The notes under the pieces were generated by a model that had not been told where the DNA came from, did not search any database, and saw nothing but the letters and a program-made list of their open reading frames with translations. Of a stretch of DNA of 64,000 nt, positions 8,208-16,116 are shown one piece after another. Position 1 is the first letter of the stretch. The number at the start of each line of letters is the position of its first letter. Source of the stretch: Lachnospiraceae bacterium (GTDB lineage: Bacteria; Bacillota; Clostridia; Lachnospirales; Lachnospiraceae); NCBI GenBank assembly GCA_017544835.1, contig JAFYDI010000114.1:16401-80400 (forward strand), given 5' to 3'. The position numbers and the translations under genes were made by a program.

Positions 8208-9143
8208 ATGCACACACCAATTTTTAAAGGCGCAGCTGTAGCGCTCGTAACACCCATGAATGCGGACGGTTCCGTAAATTACGATAAGTTAGCGGAGCTT
8301 ATCGAGTTTCAGATTGACGGCGGAACAGACGCAATCGTAGCCTGCGGTACTACCGGCGAGGCATCTACACTTACTCACGAGGAACACATAAAGGTTATTC
8401 AGTATACCGTTGAGAAGGTTAATAAGAGAGTACCCGTAATCGCAGGTACCGGCTCTAACAGCACCGAGACCGCAATCTACCTTTCCGTAGAAGCTGAGAA
8501 GGCAGGAGCAGACGCGCTCTTGCTTGTAACACCTTACTACAACAAGGCAACCCAGAAAGGCCTCGTTGAGCACTTTGTTAAGACAGCGGAAGCAGTTAAG
8601 ATTCCCGCTATTTTATATAACGTACCTTCAAGAACAGGCTGCAACATCTTACCCGCAACGGTTAAGGAAATTGCACGTCGCGCTTCAAACGTTGTTGCAA
8701 TCAAGGAAGCAAGCGGCAACATCTCTCAGGTGGCGGAACTTGCATCCATCATGGACGAGAACTTCGCTATTTATTCGGGCAATGACGATCAGATAGTGCC
8801 CCTTCTTTCGCTGGGAGGAATCGGCGTAATTTCTGTTCTTTCTAACGTAGCGCCCAAGGAGACGCACGATATCGTAGCTTCTTATCTTGCAGGCGATGTT
8901 AAGACGAGCACAAGACTTCAGCTTGAAGCAATCGACCTTATTAAGAGCCTCTTTATCGAGGTTAACCCTATTCCCGTTAAGACAGCCCTTAATCTTATGG
9001 GCATGAATGCGGGTCCCCTTCGCCTTCCTCTTACCGAGATGGACGGAGCCAACGTTGAGAAATTAAAGAAGTCTCTTGCGGATTACGGCATTTCTGTTAA
9101 GTGCAACCAGGTTATCTGCATGAACGATTTAACTAAAGACTAA
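8208..9143 (+). CDS. dapA: 4-hydroxy-tetrahydrodipicolinate synthase
   Basis: A 311-residue TIM-barrel lyase that condenses pyruvate with aspartate semialdehyde, the first committed step to lysine and diaminopimelate. The Schiff-base lysine is K166 in VVAIKEASG, the catalytic tyrosine is Y137 in LYNVPSRTG, and the GTTGE loop is at 47-51. It is about 15 residues longer than usual because of a C-terminal extension after the barrel. AAGGAGG precedes the ATG with ideal spacing. The gene heads the operon under the lysine riboswitch, with dapB 12 nt downstream. Confidence 0.97.
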   Translation: MHTPIFKGAAVALVTPMNADGSVNYDKLAELIEFQIDGGTDAIVACGTTGEASTLTHEEHIKVIQYTVEKVNKRVPVIAGTGSNSTETAIYLSVEAEKAGADALLLVTPYYNKATQKGLVEHFVKTAEAVKIPAILYNVPSRTGCNILPATVKEIARRASNVVAIKEASGNISQVAELASIMDENFAIYSGNDDQIVPLLSLGGIGVISVLSNVAPKETHDIVASYLAGDVKTSTRLQLEAIDLIKSLFIEVNPIPVKTALNLMGMNAGPLRLPLTEMDGANVEKLKKSLADYGISVKCNQVICMNDLTKD

Positions 9144-9155
9144 AGGGGTATAAAA

Positions 9156-9914
9156 ATGACAAGAATCATAATGCATGGCTGCAACGGCAAAATGGGTCAG
9201 GTTATTACGGGTATCTGTAATAACGACCCTGATTGCGAGATTGTGGCAGGAATCGATATATCAGACCATATTAAGACCAATAACTATCCTGTGTTTTCTA
9301 ACATCAATGAGTGCAACGTTGAGGCCGATGTAGTGGTGGATTTTGCATCCGCCAAGGCTGTGGACGGATTACTTGACTGGTGTAAGGCTAAGAAGGTGCC
9401 GCTTGTATTGTGTACAACAGGACTTTCTGATGAACAGGTTAATAAAGTTGTGGTATACTCTAAAGAGGTGGCCATACTGCGCTCTGCCAACATGTCTCTT
9501 GGTATCAACATGTTACTTAAAGAGCTTAAGAGCGTGGCAAGTATTCTGGCACCTTCGGGCTTCGACATCGAGATAGTCGAGAAGCATCACAATCAGAAGG
9601 TGGATGCGCCCTCCGGAACCGCACTCGCTCTTGCGGATTCCATAAATGAATCACTCGGTAACGAATACACATACGTATACGACCGCCATGCCGTAAGACA
9701 GAAGAGAGATGCCAAGGAGATAGGTATCTCGGCTGTGCGAGGCGGAAGTATAGTTGGGGAGCATGAAGTTATTTTCGCAGGACCCGATGAAGTGATTACC
9801 ATCACTCATACGGCTTATTCCAAGGCACTCTTTGCCAACGGAGCCGTGCAGGCTGCGAAGTACTTAAAGGGTAAGCCGGCTGGCCTCTATGATATGTCGG
9901 GGGTAATCGGTTAA
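9156..9914 (+). CDS. dapB: 4-hydroxy-tetrahydrodipicolinate reductase
   Basis: A 252-residue NAD(P)H-dependent reductase for the second step of the lysine/diaminopimelate branch. The N-terminal Rossmann loop is GCNGKMG at residues 8-14. The substrate-binding motif EKHHNQKVDAPSGTA near residue 145 carries the conserved His pair and Lys. The C-terminal HTAYSKALFANGAV segment is typical. It is 12 nt from dapA and shares the riboswitch control. Confidence 0.97.
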   Translation: MTRIIMHGCNGKMGQVITGICNNDPDCEIVAGIDISDHIKTNNYPVFSNINECNVEADVVVDFASAKAVDGLLDWCKAKKVPLVLCTTGLSDEQVNKVVVYSKEVAILRSANMSLGINMLLKELKSVASILAPSGFDIEIVEKHHNQKVDAPSGTALALADSINESLGNEYTYVYDRHAVRQKRDAKEIGISAVRGGSIVGEHEVIFAGPDEVITITHTAYSKALFANGAVQAAKYLKGKPAGLYDMSGVIG

Positions 9915-9933
9915 GGCCCAAGAAGGAGACTAT

Positions 9934-10715
9934 ATGAAATTCAGACCTTGTATCGATATTCACAATGGTGTGGTTAAGCAGATTGTAGGCGGAACCTTAA
10001 GAGACGACGGCGATCGCGCCGATGAAAATTACGTATCCGCACATGACAGTGCATGGTTTGCCAGAATGTTTAAAAAGGACGGAGTGGAGGAGCACATGTC
10101 GTTATTCTTAACGGTAAGGACTCTAAGTTCTATCACGCATCCAGAGACGAAGCCCTTAAAGCACTTGCGGCATATCCCGGCGGAATGCAGGTGGGCGGCG
10201 GCATCAATGCCATGAATGCACCTTCCTATATTGAGGCAGGCGCAAGCCACGTTATCGTTACAAGTTATGTTTTTAAGGACGGAGAGATTTTATTTGACAA
10301 CCTTAAAGCCTTAAGATATGCGGTTGGAGCCGAGCATGTAGTACTCGACCTTAGCGCAAGAACACTTAACGGTGACTATTACGTAGTGACCGACAAGTGG
10401 CAGAAGTTCACCAATGTACGCGTTACTCCCGCGGTATTCGAGCACTTAAGCGAGTATTGCGATGAGTTCTTAATTCACGGTGTAGATGTTGAAGGTACGC
10501 GTCACGGTATTGACGAGAAGCTTATAAGAATCTTGGGTGATACCACCAAAAGCATCCAAAAGCCTATAACTTACGCCGGCGGTATCAATACCTTCAAGGA
10601 TATCGAACAGCTTGAGCTCTTAACAGATTCACGTATCAATTTCACGGTCGGAAGTGGCCTTGACCTCTACGGCGGTAAGATTCCTTACAAAGAACTTGTA
10701 AAGCTTTACAAGTAG
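9934..10715 (+). pseudogene. hisA: HisA isomerase (eukaryote/Clostridia type) with a single-base frameshift
   Basis: The protein is phosphoribosylformimino-AICAR-phosphate isomerase of histidine synthesis, in the long form found in fungi and Clostridia (start MKFRPCIDIHNGVVKQIVGG). Frame 1 runs from ATG 9934 (good AAGGAG site) to about 10085. The match then continues two frames on (AHVVILNG, then MQVGGGINAMN, ASHVIVTSYVF, HGVDVEGTRHGID, ITYAGGINTF) to the stop at 10715. One missing G in the G-rich stretch 10086-10091 explains it; adding it gives the expected GVEGAHVVILNG-like join. Everything else is intact, so this is either a very recent mutation or a sequencing error. It is an unusual third gene in a lysine-riboswitch operon. 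Confidence 0.85.
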
Positions 10716-10752
10716 TTTGGTTTACATAACAATTCGATATTGACAAAACGAA

Positions 10753-10779
10753 AGGAGCTTCGAATTATTCGAAGCTCCT
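10753..10779 (-). terminator. 12-bp perfect hairpin, probable terminator
   Basis: AGGAGCTTCGAA and its complement surround a 3-nt loop. The minus strand continues with a T-rich run (TTTCGTTTTG) and the plus strand does not, so it fits best as the distal terminator of the minus-strand cold shock gene, though it may also end the dap-hisA transcript. Confidence 0.65.
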
Positions 10780-10901
10780 CGTGTACTCATTAGGATTCCC
10801 CTCACTTAAATCAAAAAACAGTATTGCTAATTCTCAATATATTATATAAAGAAAAGGCACATCGTGTAGCTGATTAAGTGTATAAGACGTTAGTACTTAT
10901 C

Positions 10902-11102
10902 TTATAACTTTGTTACGTTAACTGCCTGAGGTCCCTTGGTGCCGTCAACTACGTCGAACTCAACAGCTGCGCCCTCTTCGAGAGACTTGAAGCCTTCCAT
11001 GTTAAGTCCTGAGTAGTGTACGAATACATCCTTGCCTGACTCATCGCAGATGAAACCGTAACCCTTCTGGTTGTTGAACCACTTTACTGTACCTTTGTTC
11101 AT
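10902..11102 (-). CDS. Cold shock protein, CspA family
   Basis: A 66-residue single-stranded nucleic-acid-binding OB-fold protein, the normal Csp length. RNP1 is KGYGFICDE and RNP2 is DVFVHYSGL, and the family start [11 protein letters not shown] is clear. It acts as an RNA chaperone. The start is taken at 11102 with GGAGGT upstream; a longer open frame to 11156 lacks a ribosome binding site. A minus-strand promoter (TTTACT, 17 nt, TATTCT) lies about 60 nt upstream and the 5' leader holds a small GTTGC/GCAAC hairpin. Confidence 0.95.
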   Translation of the reverse strand: MNKGTVKWFNNQKGYGFICDESGKDVFVHYSGLNMEGFKSLEEGAAVEFDVVDGTKGPQAVNVTKL

Positions 11103-11318
11103 TACAGATACCTCCAAAAATATATATGTTGCCTCGCAACAAGTTAAGAATATCACATCGCTTTTTAAAAGTAAAGCGCTGAAATATATTTTTTATAAAG
11201 ACTTTAGTAAGAAACTGCGAAACGTCTGAATTGCAATAAAATTTGCCATTTTCTAAATATTTTGTTAAAATGTGTAAGATTAGTGCGGAATATTTGTTCT
11301 TTTCCGCCGGAGCAGTGC

Positions 11319-12119
11319 ATGATCAGAAAGAAACGTAAGATTAGAAAACATTATACGATAGCGGTAACCTCCGATTATTCGGTAGACAAGACCAAGTTCT
11401 ATCGCTCGAGATTTAACATCTTTAAATTGTCCGTCTGGACCATGGTGATAGTACTTATTCTCGGAGTGGGACTTATGGCTTTTGAATTCTATGAGGTTAA
11501 CAACATGGAATCAAAGCTGGCGGTTCTACGGGATATCATTACCGAGCAGGACGAGATTATCAATACGCTGGGCAATGAGAAAGCCGAGCTTTCCGCTCAG
11601 AATCAGATCCTTAACAACACCGTAGCCATGGCTCTTAGAGAGAAAGAAAAAGAAGAGGAAGAAAGCGCGGCGCGCCACCTTCCCTCAGCCTTTCCTCTTA
11701 CAGGATCGGCCAATATCAGGGACATTTCCGTTATGGACGAGCCCGAAGAAGAGCTTGCGGGCTACTTTAACTACGACGTAGGCGACAAGTACAACGCCGG
11801 CGGCAGCAAGGCCGTAGAGGAGAACCCCATAACAGTCTTTGAAATGTCGTCGATATCAGACGTAGTTGCCACAGCCGAGGGTACCGTAACCGCGGTTACC
11901 GAAGATGAGATTTTTACAAGGTGCGTAACAATCGACCACGGCAACGGGTATGTAACCATTTATCGTAACAATTCGGACCCCAAGGTGACTGTGGGGGATG
12001 AAGTAGTCAGAGGCGCCATCCTTTACGTAGGCGGTGAAGACAATATATATTTGGGATACCAGATTACCTATAACGGTGAATATCTCGATCCCATGGATGT
12101 TATAGACATAGACGGTTAG
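11319..12119 (+). CDS. Membrane-anchored M23-fold protein lacking catalytic residues
   Basis: A 266-residue protein: basic N-terminus, one transmembrane helix (about residues 36-57), a coiled coil (about 58-115), a linker, and a C-terminal LytM/M23 beta-sheet domain (AEGTVTAV, DHGNGYVTIYRNN, VTVGDEVVRGAILYVGG, YLDPMDVI). Active M23 peptidases carry HxxxD and HxH zinc ligands; here the usual HLHFEV position reads YLGYQI, so it should be inactive, like EnvC/NlpD-type activators. The start ATG 11319 (GGAG upstream) is preferred to a TTG at 11262. The gene is followed after 52 nt by a bactofilin, a well-known pairing in cell-shape loci. Confidence 0.85.
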   Translation: MIRKKRKIRKHYTIAVTSDYSVDKTKFYRSRFNIFKLSVWTMVIVLILGVGLMAFEFYEVNNMESKLAVLRDIITEQDEIINTLGNEKAELSAQNQILNNTVAMALREKEKEEEESAARHLPSAFPLTGSANIRDISVMDEPEEELAGYFNYDVGDKYNAGGSKAVEENPITVFEMSSISDVVATAEGTVTAVTEDEIFTRCVTIDHGNGYVTIYRNNSDPKVTVGDEVVRGAILYVGGEDNIYLGYQITYNGEYLDPMDVIDIDG

Positions 12120-12171
12120 TGACGGGACTGCCCGGTCACATCAGGTGTAAGTTTTCAGGAGGAAGCAACTT

Positions 12172-12582
12172 ATGGGCAAGAAAGCAGATGAGTACATTGC
12201 AAGCAGGGTTAACAGCGTAATCGGTCGCGGCACCGAGTTTGAAGGCACCATCCGTACCAAGGAGACCATCAGAGTTGAAGGCTTTGTTAAGGGTAACATT
12301 ATTTCCGAAGGCACCGTAATCATCGGTAACGGCGGCAATGTAGACGGTAAGATTGAAGCTACCAACATCTTAGTAGGCGGCGAAGTTCACGGCGAGCTTT
12401 ATGCAAGTGAGAAGATTGAAGCCAATTCCAGCGGACGTATCTTCGGTAACCTTCATACCAAAGGCCTCATAGTAGATGAGAAAGCATTGTTCCAGGGTAC
12501 CTGCGAGATGACCGGCAGAGAAGAAGCGGGTAAAGAAAAAGAAGCTCCCAAGGAAGCCGAGGAAGCCAAGGAAACTGCGTAA
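12172..12582 (+). CDS. Bactofilin (polymer-forming cytoskeletal protein)
   Basis: A 136-residue bactofilin (DUF583) with a right-handed beta-helix core at about residues 20-110 built from short Gly/Ile/Val repeats (EGTVIIGNGGNVDGKI, ILVGGEVHGEL) and a charged Glu/Lys/Ala-rich tail. Bactofilins polymerise without nucleotide at the inner membrane and position cell-wall enzymes. AGGAGG precedes the start. The upstream gene encodes an M23-fold membrane protein, so the pair probably forms a wall-morphology module. A terminator follows at 12618. Confidence 0.93.
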   Translation: MGKKADEYIASRVNSVIGRGTEFEGTIRTKETIRVEGFVKGNIISEGTVIIGNGGNVDGKIEATNILVGGEVHGELYASEKIEANSSGRIFGNLHTKGLIVDEKALFQGTCEMTGREEAGKEKEAPKEAEEAKETA

Positions 12583-12617
12583 TTTTCTTTGTAATTTACA
12601 CATGGACAAAAATATAA

Positions 12618-12645
12618 GGGTAGCGTAAGACGCTACCCCATTTTT
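12618..12645. terminator. Bidirectional intrinsic terminator
   Basis: A 9-bp perfect stem (GGGTAGCGT/ACGCTACCC) with a 3-nt loop is flanked by ATTTTT on the plus side and A/T-rich sequence on the other. It separates bactofilin from the convergent TrpR-like gene. Confidence 0.88.
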
Positions 12646-12655
12646 GTGTCTTAAA

Positions 12656-12943
12656 TTACTTGTTCATGCGGGCAAATACCATGTCGTAACCGTCATTGCC
12701 GTAGTTGAGTGAACGATTCACACGGCTGATGGTGGCGGTCGAAGCACCGGTCTTCTCTGCAATCTCCATGTAGGTATTGCCTGCCTTAAGCATTGACGCT
12801 ACTTCGAAACGCTGGGATAATGAAAGAAGCTCATTAACAGTACATAAATCTTCGAAGAAACTATAGCATTCCTCACGGTTCTTTAAGAGTAAGACGGCAT
12901 CAAAAAGATGATCGACGGCATCTGTCTTAATTTTTTTGTTCAT
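12656..12943 (-). CDS. YerC/YecD-family TrpR-like regulator
   Basis: A 95-residue all-helical protein related to Trp repressor. The core LSLSQRFEVASMLKAGNTYMEIAEKTGASTATISRVNRSL holds the helix-turn-helix. In Clostridia such short proteins are annotated as YerC/YecD; the ligand is unknown and tryptophan dependence is not implied. AGGAGG precedes the ATG. The gene is monocistronic and faces the bactofilin gene. Confidence 0.88.
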   Translation of the reverse strand: MNKKIKTDAVDHLFDAVLLLKNREECYSFFEDLCTVNELLSLSQRFEVASMLKAGNTYMEIAEKTGASTATISRVNRSLNYGNDGYDMVFARMNK

Positions 12944-13041
12944 TTATAACAACCTCCTGCGAGAAAAATTCCTTTACATGATAAAATTTTACCATACTAA
13001 AGTTTTAAAGTAAAGATGTTTAAAAGAAACTTAACTTTTAC

Positions 13042-13070
13042 TTGTGAAGTAGTTTTGAATACTTTATAAT
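13042..13070 (+). promoter_or_regulatory. Promoter of the DUF1836 gene
   Basis: TTGTGA (13042-13047), a 17-nt spacer and TATAAT (13065-13070). The transcript leader starts with an 8-bp hairpin at 13082-13102 (GGTAAGAC/GTCTTGCC). Confidence 0.7.
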
Positions 13071-13147
13071 CAAGCGTAGGGGGTAAGACATTAAGTCTTG
13101 CCTGCTATATTGCGCTTATAAAGAACGCGCATTAAGGAACGCGGAAG

Positions 13148-13825
13148 ATGACGATTGATACCAAGGACCTTTTAAACAGCATATTGTCAAGCTTTGACAG
13201 AATGTCTTATATTAAGTCGGACGAAGTGCCGACCATAGACCTTTACATGGACCAGGTTACCACGTTCATGGATGAGAGGCTTAAGAAGAGTACGCGCTAT
13301 CAGGGCGAAGAGAAGCTCATGACCAAGACCATGATCAATAACTACGCCAAGAACGATGTTATTCCTCCCCCTGTACGCAAGAAATACAACAAAGAGCATA
13401 TTCTTGTTTTAATTATGGTTTATTACTTCAAGAGTATACTACAAATAAGCGACATTAAAGAGCTTATGGACCCGATTATCGCGAAGTTTTTCGATAATCG
13501 TAACGGTTTTGCGATAGAGGACGTATATGACGAAATCTTCGCCAATATGGACGAGGATATCGTTAGAGTGCGTGACGAAATTGTGGCTGATTACAATGAA
13601 GCCATGACAACCTTTGAAGATGCTCCCGACCAGGATAAAGATTATTTAAAGCTTTATTCTTTTGTCTGCAAGCTTGGATGCGATGTGTTCGTAAGAAAGC
13701 TTCTCATCGAGAAGATTGTGGACTCTTTAAGAGAGCAGTCTCAGGCGGTTGACGCCAAGACCGGCAAGTCCAAAGATAAAGACAACAAGTATGATGTCAA
13801 TGTAGAGAAAAAGAGTAAGAAATAG
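13148..13825 (+). CDS. DUF1836 family protein
   Basis: A 225-residue cytoplasmic protein of the DUF1836 family, common in Firmicutes. The N-terminal half carries the characteristic block TKTMINNYAKNDVIPPPVRKKYNKEHI, which looks like a MerR/HTH-type winged-helix recognition unit, followed by ILVLIMVYYFKSILQISDIKEL. The function is unknown, but the fold suggests DNA binding. The lysine-rich C-terminus is probably disordered. A good promoter lies at 13042-13070. The Hpt-domain gene follows 66 nt later and may be cotranscribed. Confidence 0.85.
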   Translation: MTIDTKDLLNSILSSFDRMSYIKSDEVPTIDLYMDQVTTFMDERLKKSTRYQGEEKLMTKTMINNYAKNDVIPPPVRKKYNKEHILVLIMVYYFKSILQISDIKELMDPIIAKFFDNRNGFAIEDVYDEIFANMDEDIVRVRDEIVADYNEAMTTFEDAPDQDKDYLKLYSFVCKLGCDVFVRKLLIEKIVDSLREQSQAVDAKTGKSKDKDNKYDVNVEKKSKK

Positions 13826-13891
13826 CTTAATCGCTAACTGAGAATGTGCTAACGCCGGGGCAGGGGTGAGTCTATGGTAAAGGAGGCACGT

Positions 13892-14245
13892 ATGCAGATC
13901 AAAGATTTGGCAGGTCATGGGTTTGATCTTGACGAGGCTATGGAGTTATGCATAGGCGATGAGGAAATTTACAAAGAGGTCCTTGAAACTGCTTTGGAAG
14001 AGGGAAGAGAGAAGATTCCGCTTCTTAAGAACTTAATGGAGACCGAGGACTATGAACGCTATATCATTGAGGCGCACGGACTTAAGAACGCAGCCAAGCA
14101 GATAGGAGCGAAGAATCTTTCCGAAATTGCCAAGAAATCAGAGCTCGAAGGCAAAGCAGGTCATATTGATTTTATGAAAGAAAACCATGAGAGACTTTTG
14201 GGTGAATACACAAAGGTCGTTAATGTGTTGCAGGAATTGTTCTAA
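13892..14245 (+). CDS. Histidine phosphotransfer (Hpt) domain protein
   Basis: A 117-residue four-helix protein. The phospho-acceptor His lies in EAHGLKNAAKQIGA, matching the Hpt signature AHxLKxxA. Stand-alone Hpt proteins relay phosphate between hybrid kinases and response regulators; no kinase or receiver gene is adjacent. The start MQIKDL at 13892 is chosen because AAGGAGG lies just upstream, inside the longer frame that opens at 13874. Confidence 0.88.
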   Translation: MQIKDLAGHGFDLDEAMELCIGDEEIYKEVLETALEEGREKIPLLKNLMETEDYERYIIEAHGLKNAAKQIGAKNLSEIAKKSELEGKAGHIDFMKENHERLLGEYTKVVNVLQELF

Positions 14246-14261
14246 ACTGCGATAAATTAAA

Positions 14262-14289
14262 GGGCGTCCGATTATCGGGCGCCCTGTTT
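14262..14289 (+). terminator. Intrinsic terminator after the Hpt gene
   Basis: A 10-bp stem with one G-U pair (GGGCGTCCGA and its partner ending GGGCGCCC) is followed by a weak T-rich run (TGTTTGT). Confidence 0.7.
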
Positions 14290-14315
14290 GTATGCATATT
14301 TATCAGAAAAAGAAA

Positions 14316-14831
14316 CTATTTCATGGATTCCTTAACTCTCTTAAGCATTTCCTTGTCAATCTTACCGTTGGCTACTGTATCGTCAATCCAAAGCTTAAGT
14401 GAAGCAACGGTAGCGGAAATCTTACCCATCTCTTCCTGAATCTTTAAAAAGTCCCTAAGTTCGTCCTCGGAAATGGTTCCGTCTACGGTAATTTCGATAA
14501 AACGGCTCTTAGCCTTATCAAGTGCGTTTAGAGAAGCAAGAGTCTCAAGCGTAATCTGAGAAAGGTCCTTATAAGTAACTTCCTCAACATATCTTTCTCC
14601 GATGGGACACTCATGTGTGCAATAATAGTTACACAAGGTGGGAGCCTTGTAAACTTCGGCCATTTTAAGAATTTCGTCGGGATGAGGAAGAGATTTCTCA
14701 CTCTCAATCTTCTCGATTCTTTCTGCGGAAACGTATTCCATGAGATTCTCGGCAGCGTCTCTTGTAAGACCTGCGTTCTCACGGCTTATCTGATAAATGT
14801 TTTTGTTTTCCTTGACTGAGCGTTTTCCCAT
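14316..14831 (-). CDS. XRE-family regulator with small Cys cluster
   Basis: A 171-residue protein. Residues 12-60 form a Cro/C1-type helix-turn-helix (YQISRENAGLTRDAAENLM, YVSAERIEKIES). Residues 63-78 hold CNYYCTHECPIGE, three cysteines that could bind a metal or sense redox. The remaining hundred residues are helical, with LNALDKAKSRFIEITVDGTIS. This architecture recurs in Lachnospiraceae but I know no assigned role. GGGGG is the ribosome binding site. It diverges from the SPFH gene, with a dyad at 14871-14899 between them. Confidence 0.8.
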   Translation of the reverse strand: MGKRSVKENKNIYQISRENAGLTRDAAENLMEYVSAERIEKIESEKSLPHPDEILKMAEVYKAPTLCNYYCTHECPIGERYVEEVTYKDLSQITLETLASLNALDKAKSRFIEITVDGTISEDELRDFLKIQEEMGKISATVASLKLWIDDTVANGKIDKEMLKRVKESMK

Positions 14832-14870
14832 GGTGTACCCCCAAAACTAAATTATAGCTAATGACTCGCC

Positions 14871-14899
14871 ATCACGGACCTAAAATACAGGTACGTGAT
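14871..14899. promoter_or_regulatory. Hairpin/dyad between divergent XRE and SPFH genes
   Basis: ATCACG and CGTGAT surround ACCT and AGGT with a short central loop, giving an almost perfect dyad of ten pairs. It lies 40 nt upstream of the XRE gene, where an autoregulatory operator would sit. No T run follows. The rest of the 250-nt gap shows only a GCCCG/CGGGC hairpin at 15041-15055 in the SPFH leader. Confidence 0.4.
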
Positions 14900-15081
14900 T
14901 CCTAATAATTAAATTTTTATAAAGAATCTTTACCATTATACACTATTTCTGCGAAAACGCAAATTATAATGAATTATTTTGCACCTTTCTGTGTTTCTTT
15001 TGCCCCTAATCTTTGGTAAGATACATGCATAAACAAAAACGCCCGGGAGTCGGGCATCACATATAAAGGAGAGAATTAAAT

Positions 15082-16047
15082 ATGGCAGCATTATTTTTTG
15101 CAGTACTCTTTTTAATTGTAGGTATTGTATTTACCGTTATTAAAAAGAACATGAACGCAGACGGCGGAAAGGCAGCGTTCTCGGCATTTTCGATAATTGC
15201 ATTCGTACTTGCCGTAGGTTGTTGCGCAGGCGCTTGCGTTAAGGTAGTTCCTACCGGACACACCGGTGTTGTTACCACCTTCGGTAGAGTTGAAGACGTA
15301 ACATACGAAGCAGGTATTAATTTCGTGGCACCTTGGAAAAAGGTCATCAACATGGATAACCGTACACAGAAGTCTTCTTTGTCCCTTAACTGCTTCTCAA
15401 GCGATATCCAGGAAGTTACATTAACTTATACCGTTAACTACCAGATTGATAAGTCAAACGCTCAGATGATTTATAAGACAATCGGTGTTGATTATTTTGA
15501 GAAGGTAGTACAGCCTAAGATTTTGGAAGCTGTTAAAGGTGTATTTGCCCTTTACAATGCAGAAACTCTTATCGCTTCCCGCGGTACTCTTTCTTCACAG
15601 ATTGAGGAGATTTTAAGTAAGTCACTTGAGCAGTACAATGTACAGCTTGTAAGCACCTCCATTGAGGACATTGACTTTACCGATTCCTTCACGGACGCAG
15701 TTGAAGCTAAGCAGGTAGCAGAGCAGAACAAGCTTCGTGCTCAGACAGAACAGGAGCAGGCTATTATTGAAGCAAAAGCAAATGCTGAGAAGGTTACCAT
15801 CGCAGCAGATGCAGATGCTAAGGCTCAGATTATCGCAGCTCAGGCTGATGCAGAGGTTGCTAAGATCGGTGCAGACGCAGCTGAATATCAGGGCCAGAAG
15901 GATGCCGCTATTATGAGCAACTTAGGTGCTATGCTTCAGAAGTATCCCGAACTCGTTGATTACTACTATGTAACCAACTGGAACGGTGAACTTCCCGAGA
16001 CCTACATGGGTGAGAACGCTCACACCATTATGGAGCTCAATAAGTAA
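15082..16047 (+). CDS. SPFH/Band 7 (prohibitin-type) membrane protein
   Basis: A 321-residue protein with two hydrophobic segments (about 3-20 and 34-52) and an SPFH domain at about 54-210 (VVPTGHTGVVTTFGRVED, VTLTYTVNYQID). A long Ala/Glu-rich coiled coil follows (about 210-275, EQEQAIIEAKANAEKV), then a short tail. SPFH proteins assemble rings in membrane microdomains and scaffold or protect membrane proteases and transporters. Partners usually encoded nearby, such as NfeD, are absent here. AAGGAGAG precedes the ATG. The gene is monocistronic, with a strong terminator at 16064. Confidence 0.92.
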   Translation: MAALFFAVLFLIVGIVFTVIKKNMNADGGKAAFSAFSIIAFVLAVGCCAGACVKVVPTGHTGVVTTFGRVEDVTYEAGINFVAPWKKVINMDNRTQKSSLSLNCFSSDIQEVTLTYTVNYQIDKSNAQMIYKTIGVDYFEKVVQPKILEAVKGVFALYNAETLIASRGTLSSQIEEILSKSLEQYNVQLVSTSIEDIDFTDSFTDAVEAKQVAEQNKLRAQTEQEQAIIEAKANAEKVTIAADADAKAQIIAAQADAEVAKIGADAAEYQGQKDAAIMSNLGAMLQKYPELVDYYYVTNWNGELPETYMGENAHTIMELNK

Positions 16048-16063
16048 TGTAGAGGCTACAAAA

Positions 16064-16094
16064 GAGGCCGGGGGCTTAAAGCCCTCGGCCTTTT
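16064..16094. terminator. Bidirectional intrinsic terminator between SPFH and chemoreceptor genes
   Basis: A stem of AGGCCGGGGGCT type pairing with AGCCCTCGGCCT has a T run on the plus side and an A run before it, so it serves both converging genes. Confidence 0.88.
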
Positions 16095-16116
16095 ATAATG
16101 CTTATAATTTAGTGCC

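Noticed and set aside
10753..10779. Terminator acting on the plus strand after hisA
   Set aside because: There is no T run on the plus side; the T-rich side is on the minus strand, so it was assigned there.
10902..11156. 84-residue version of the cold shock protein
   Set aside because: The extra 18 residues are not Csp-like and the ribosome binding site is before the internal ATG at 11102.
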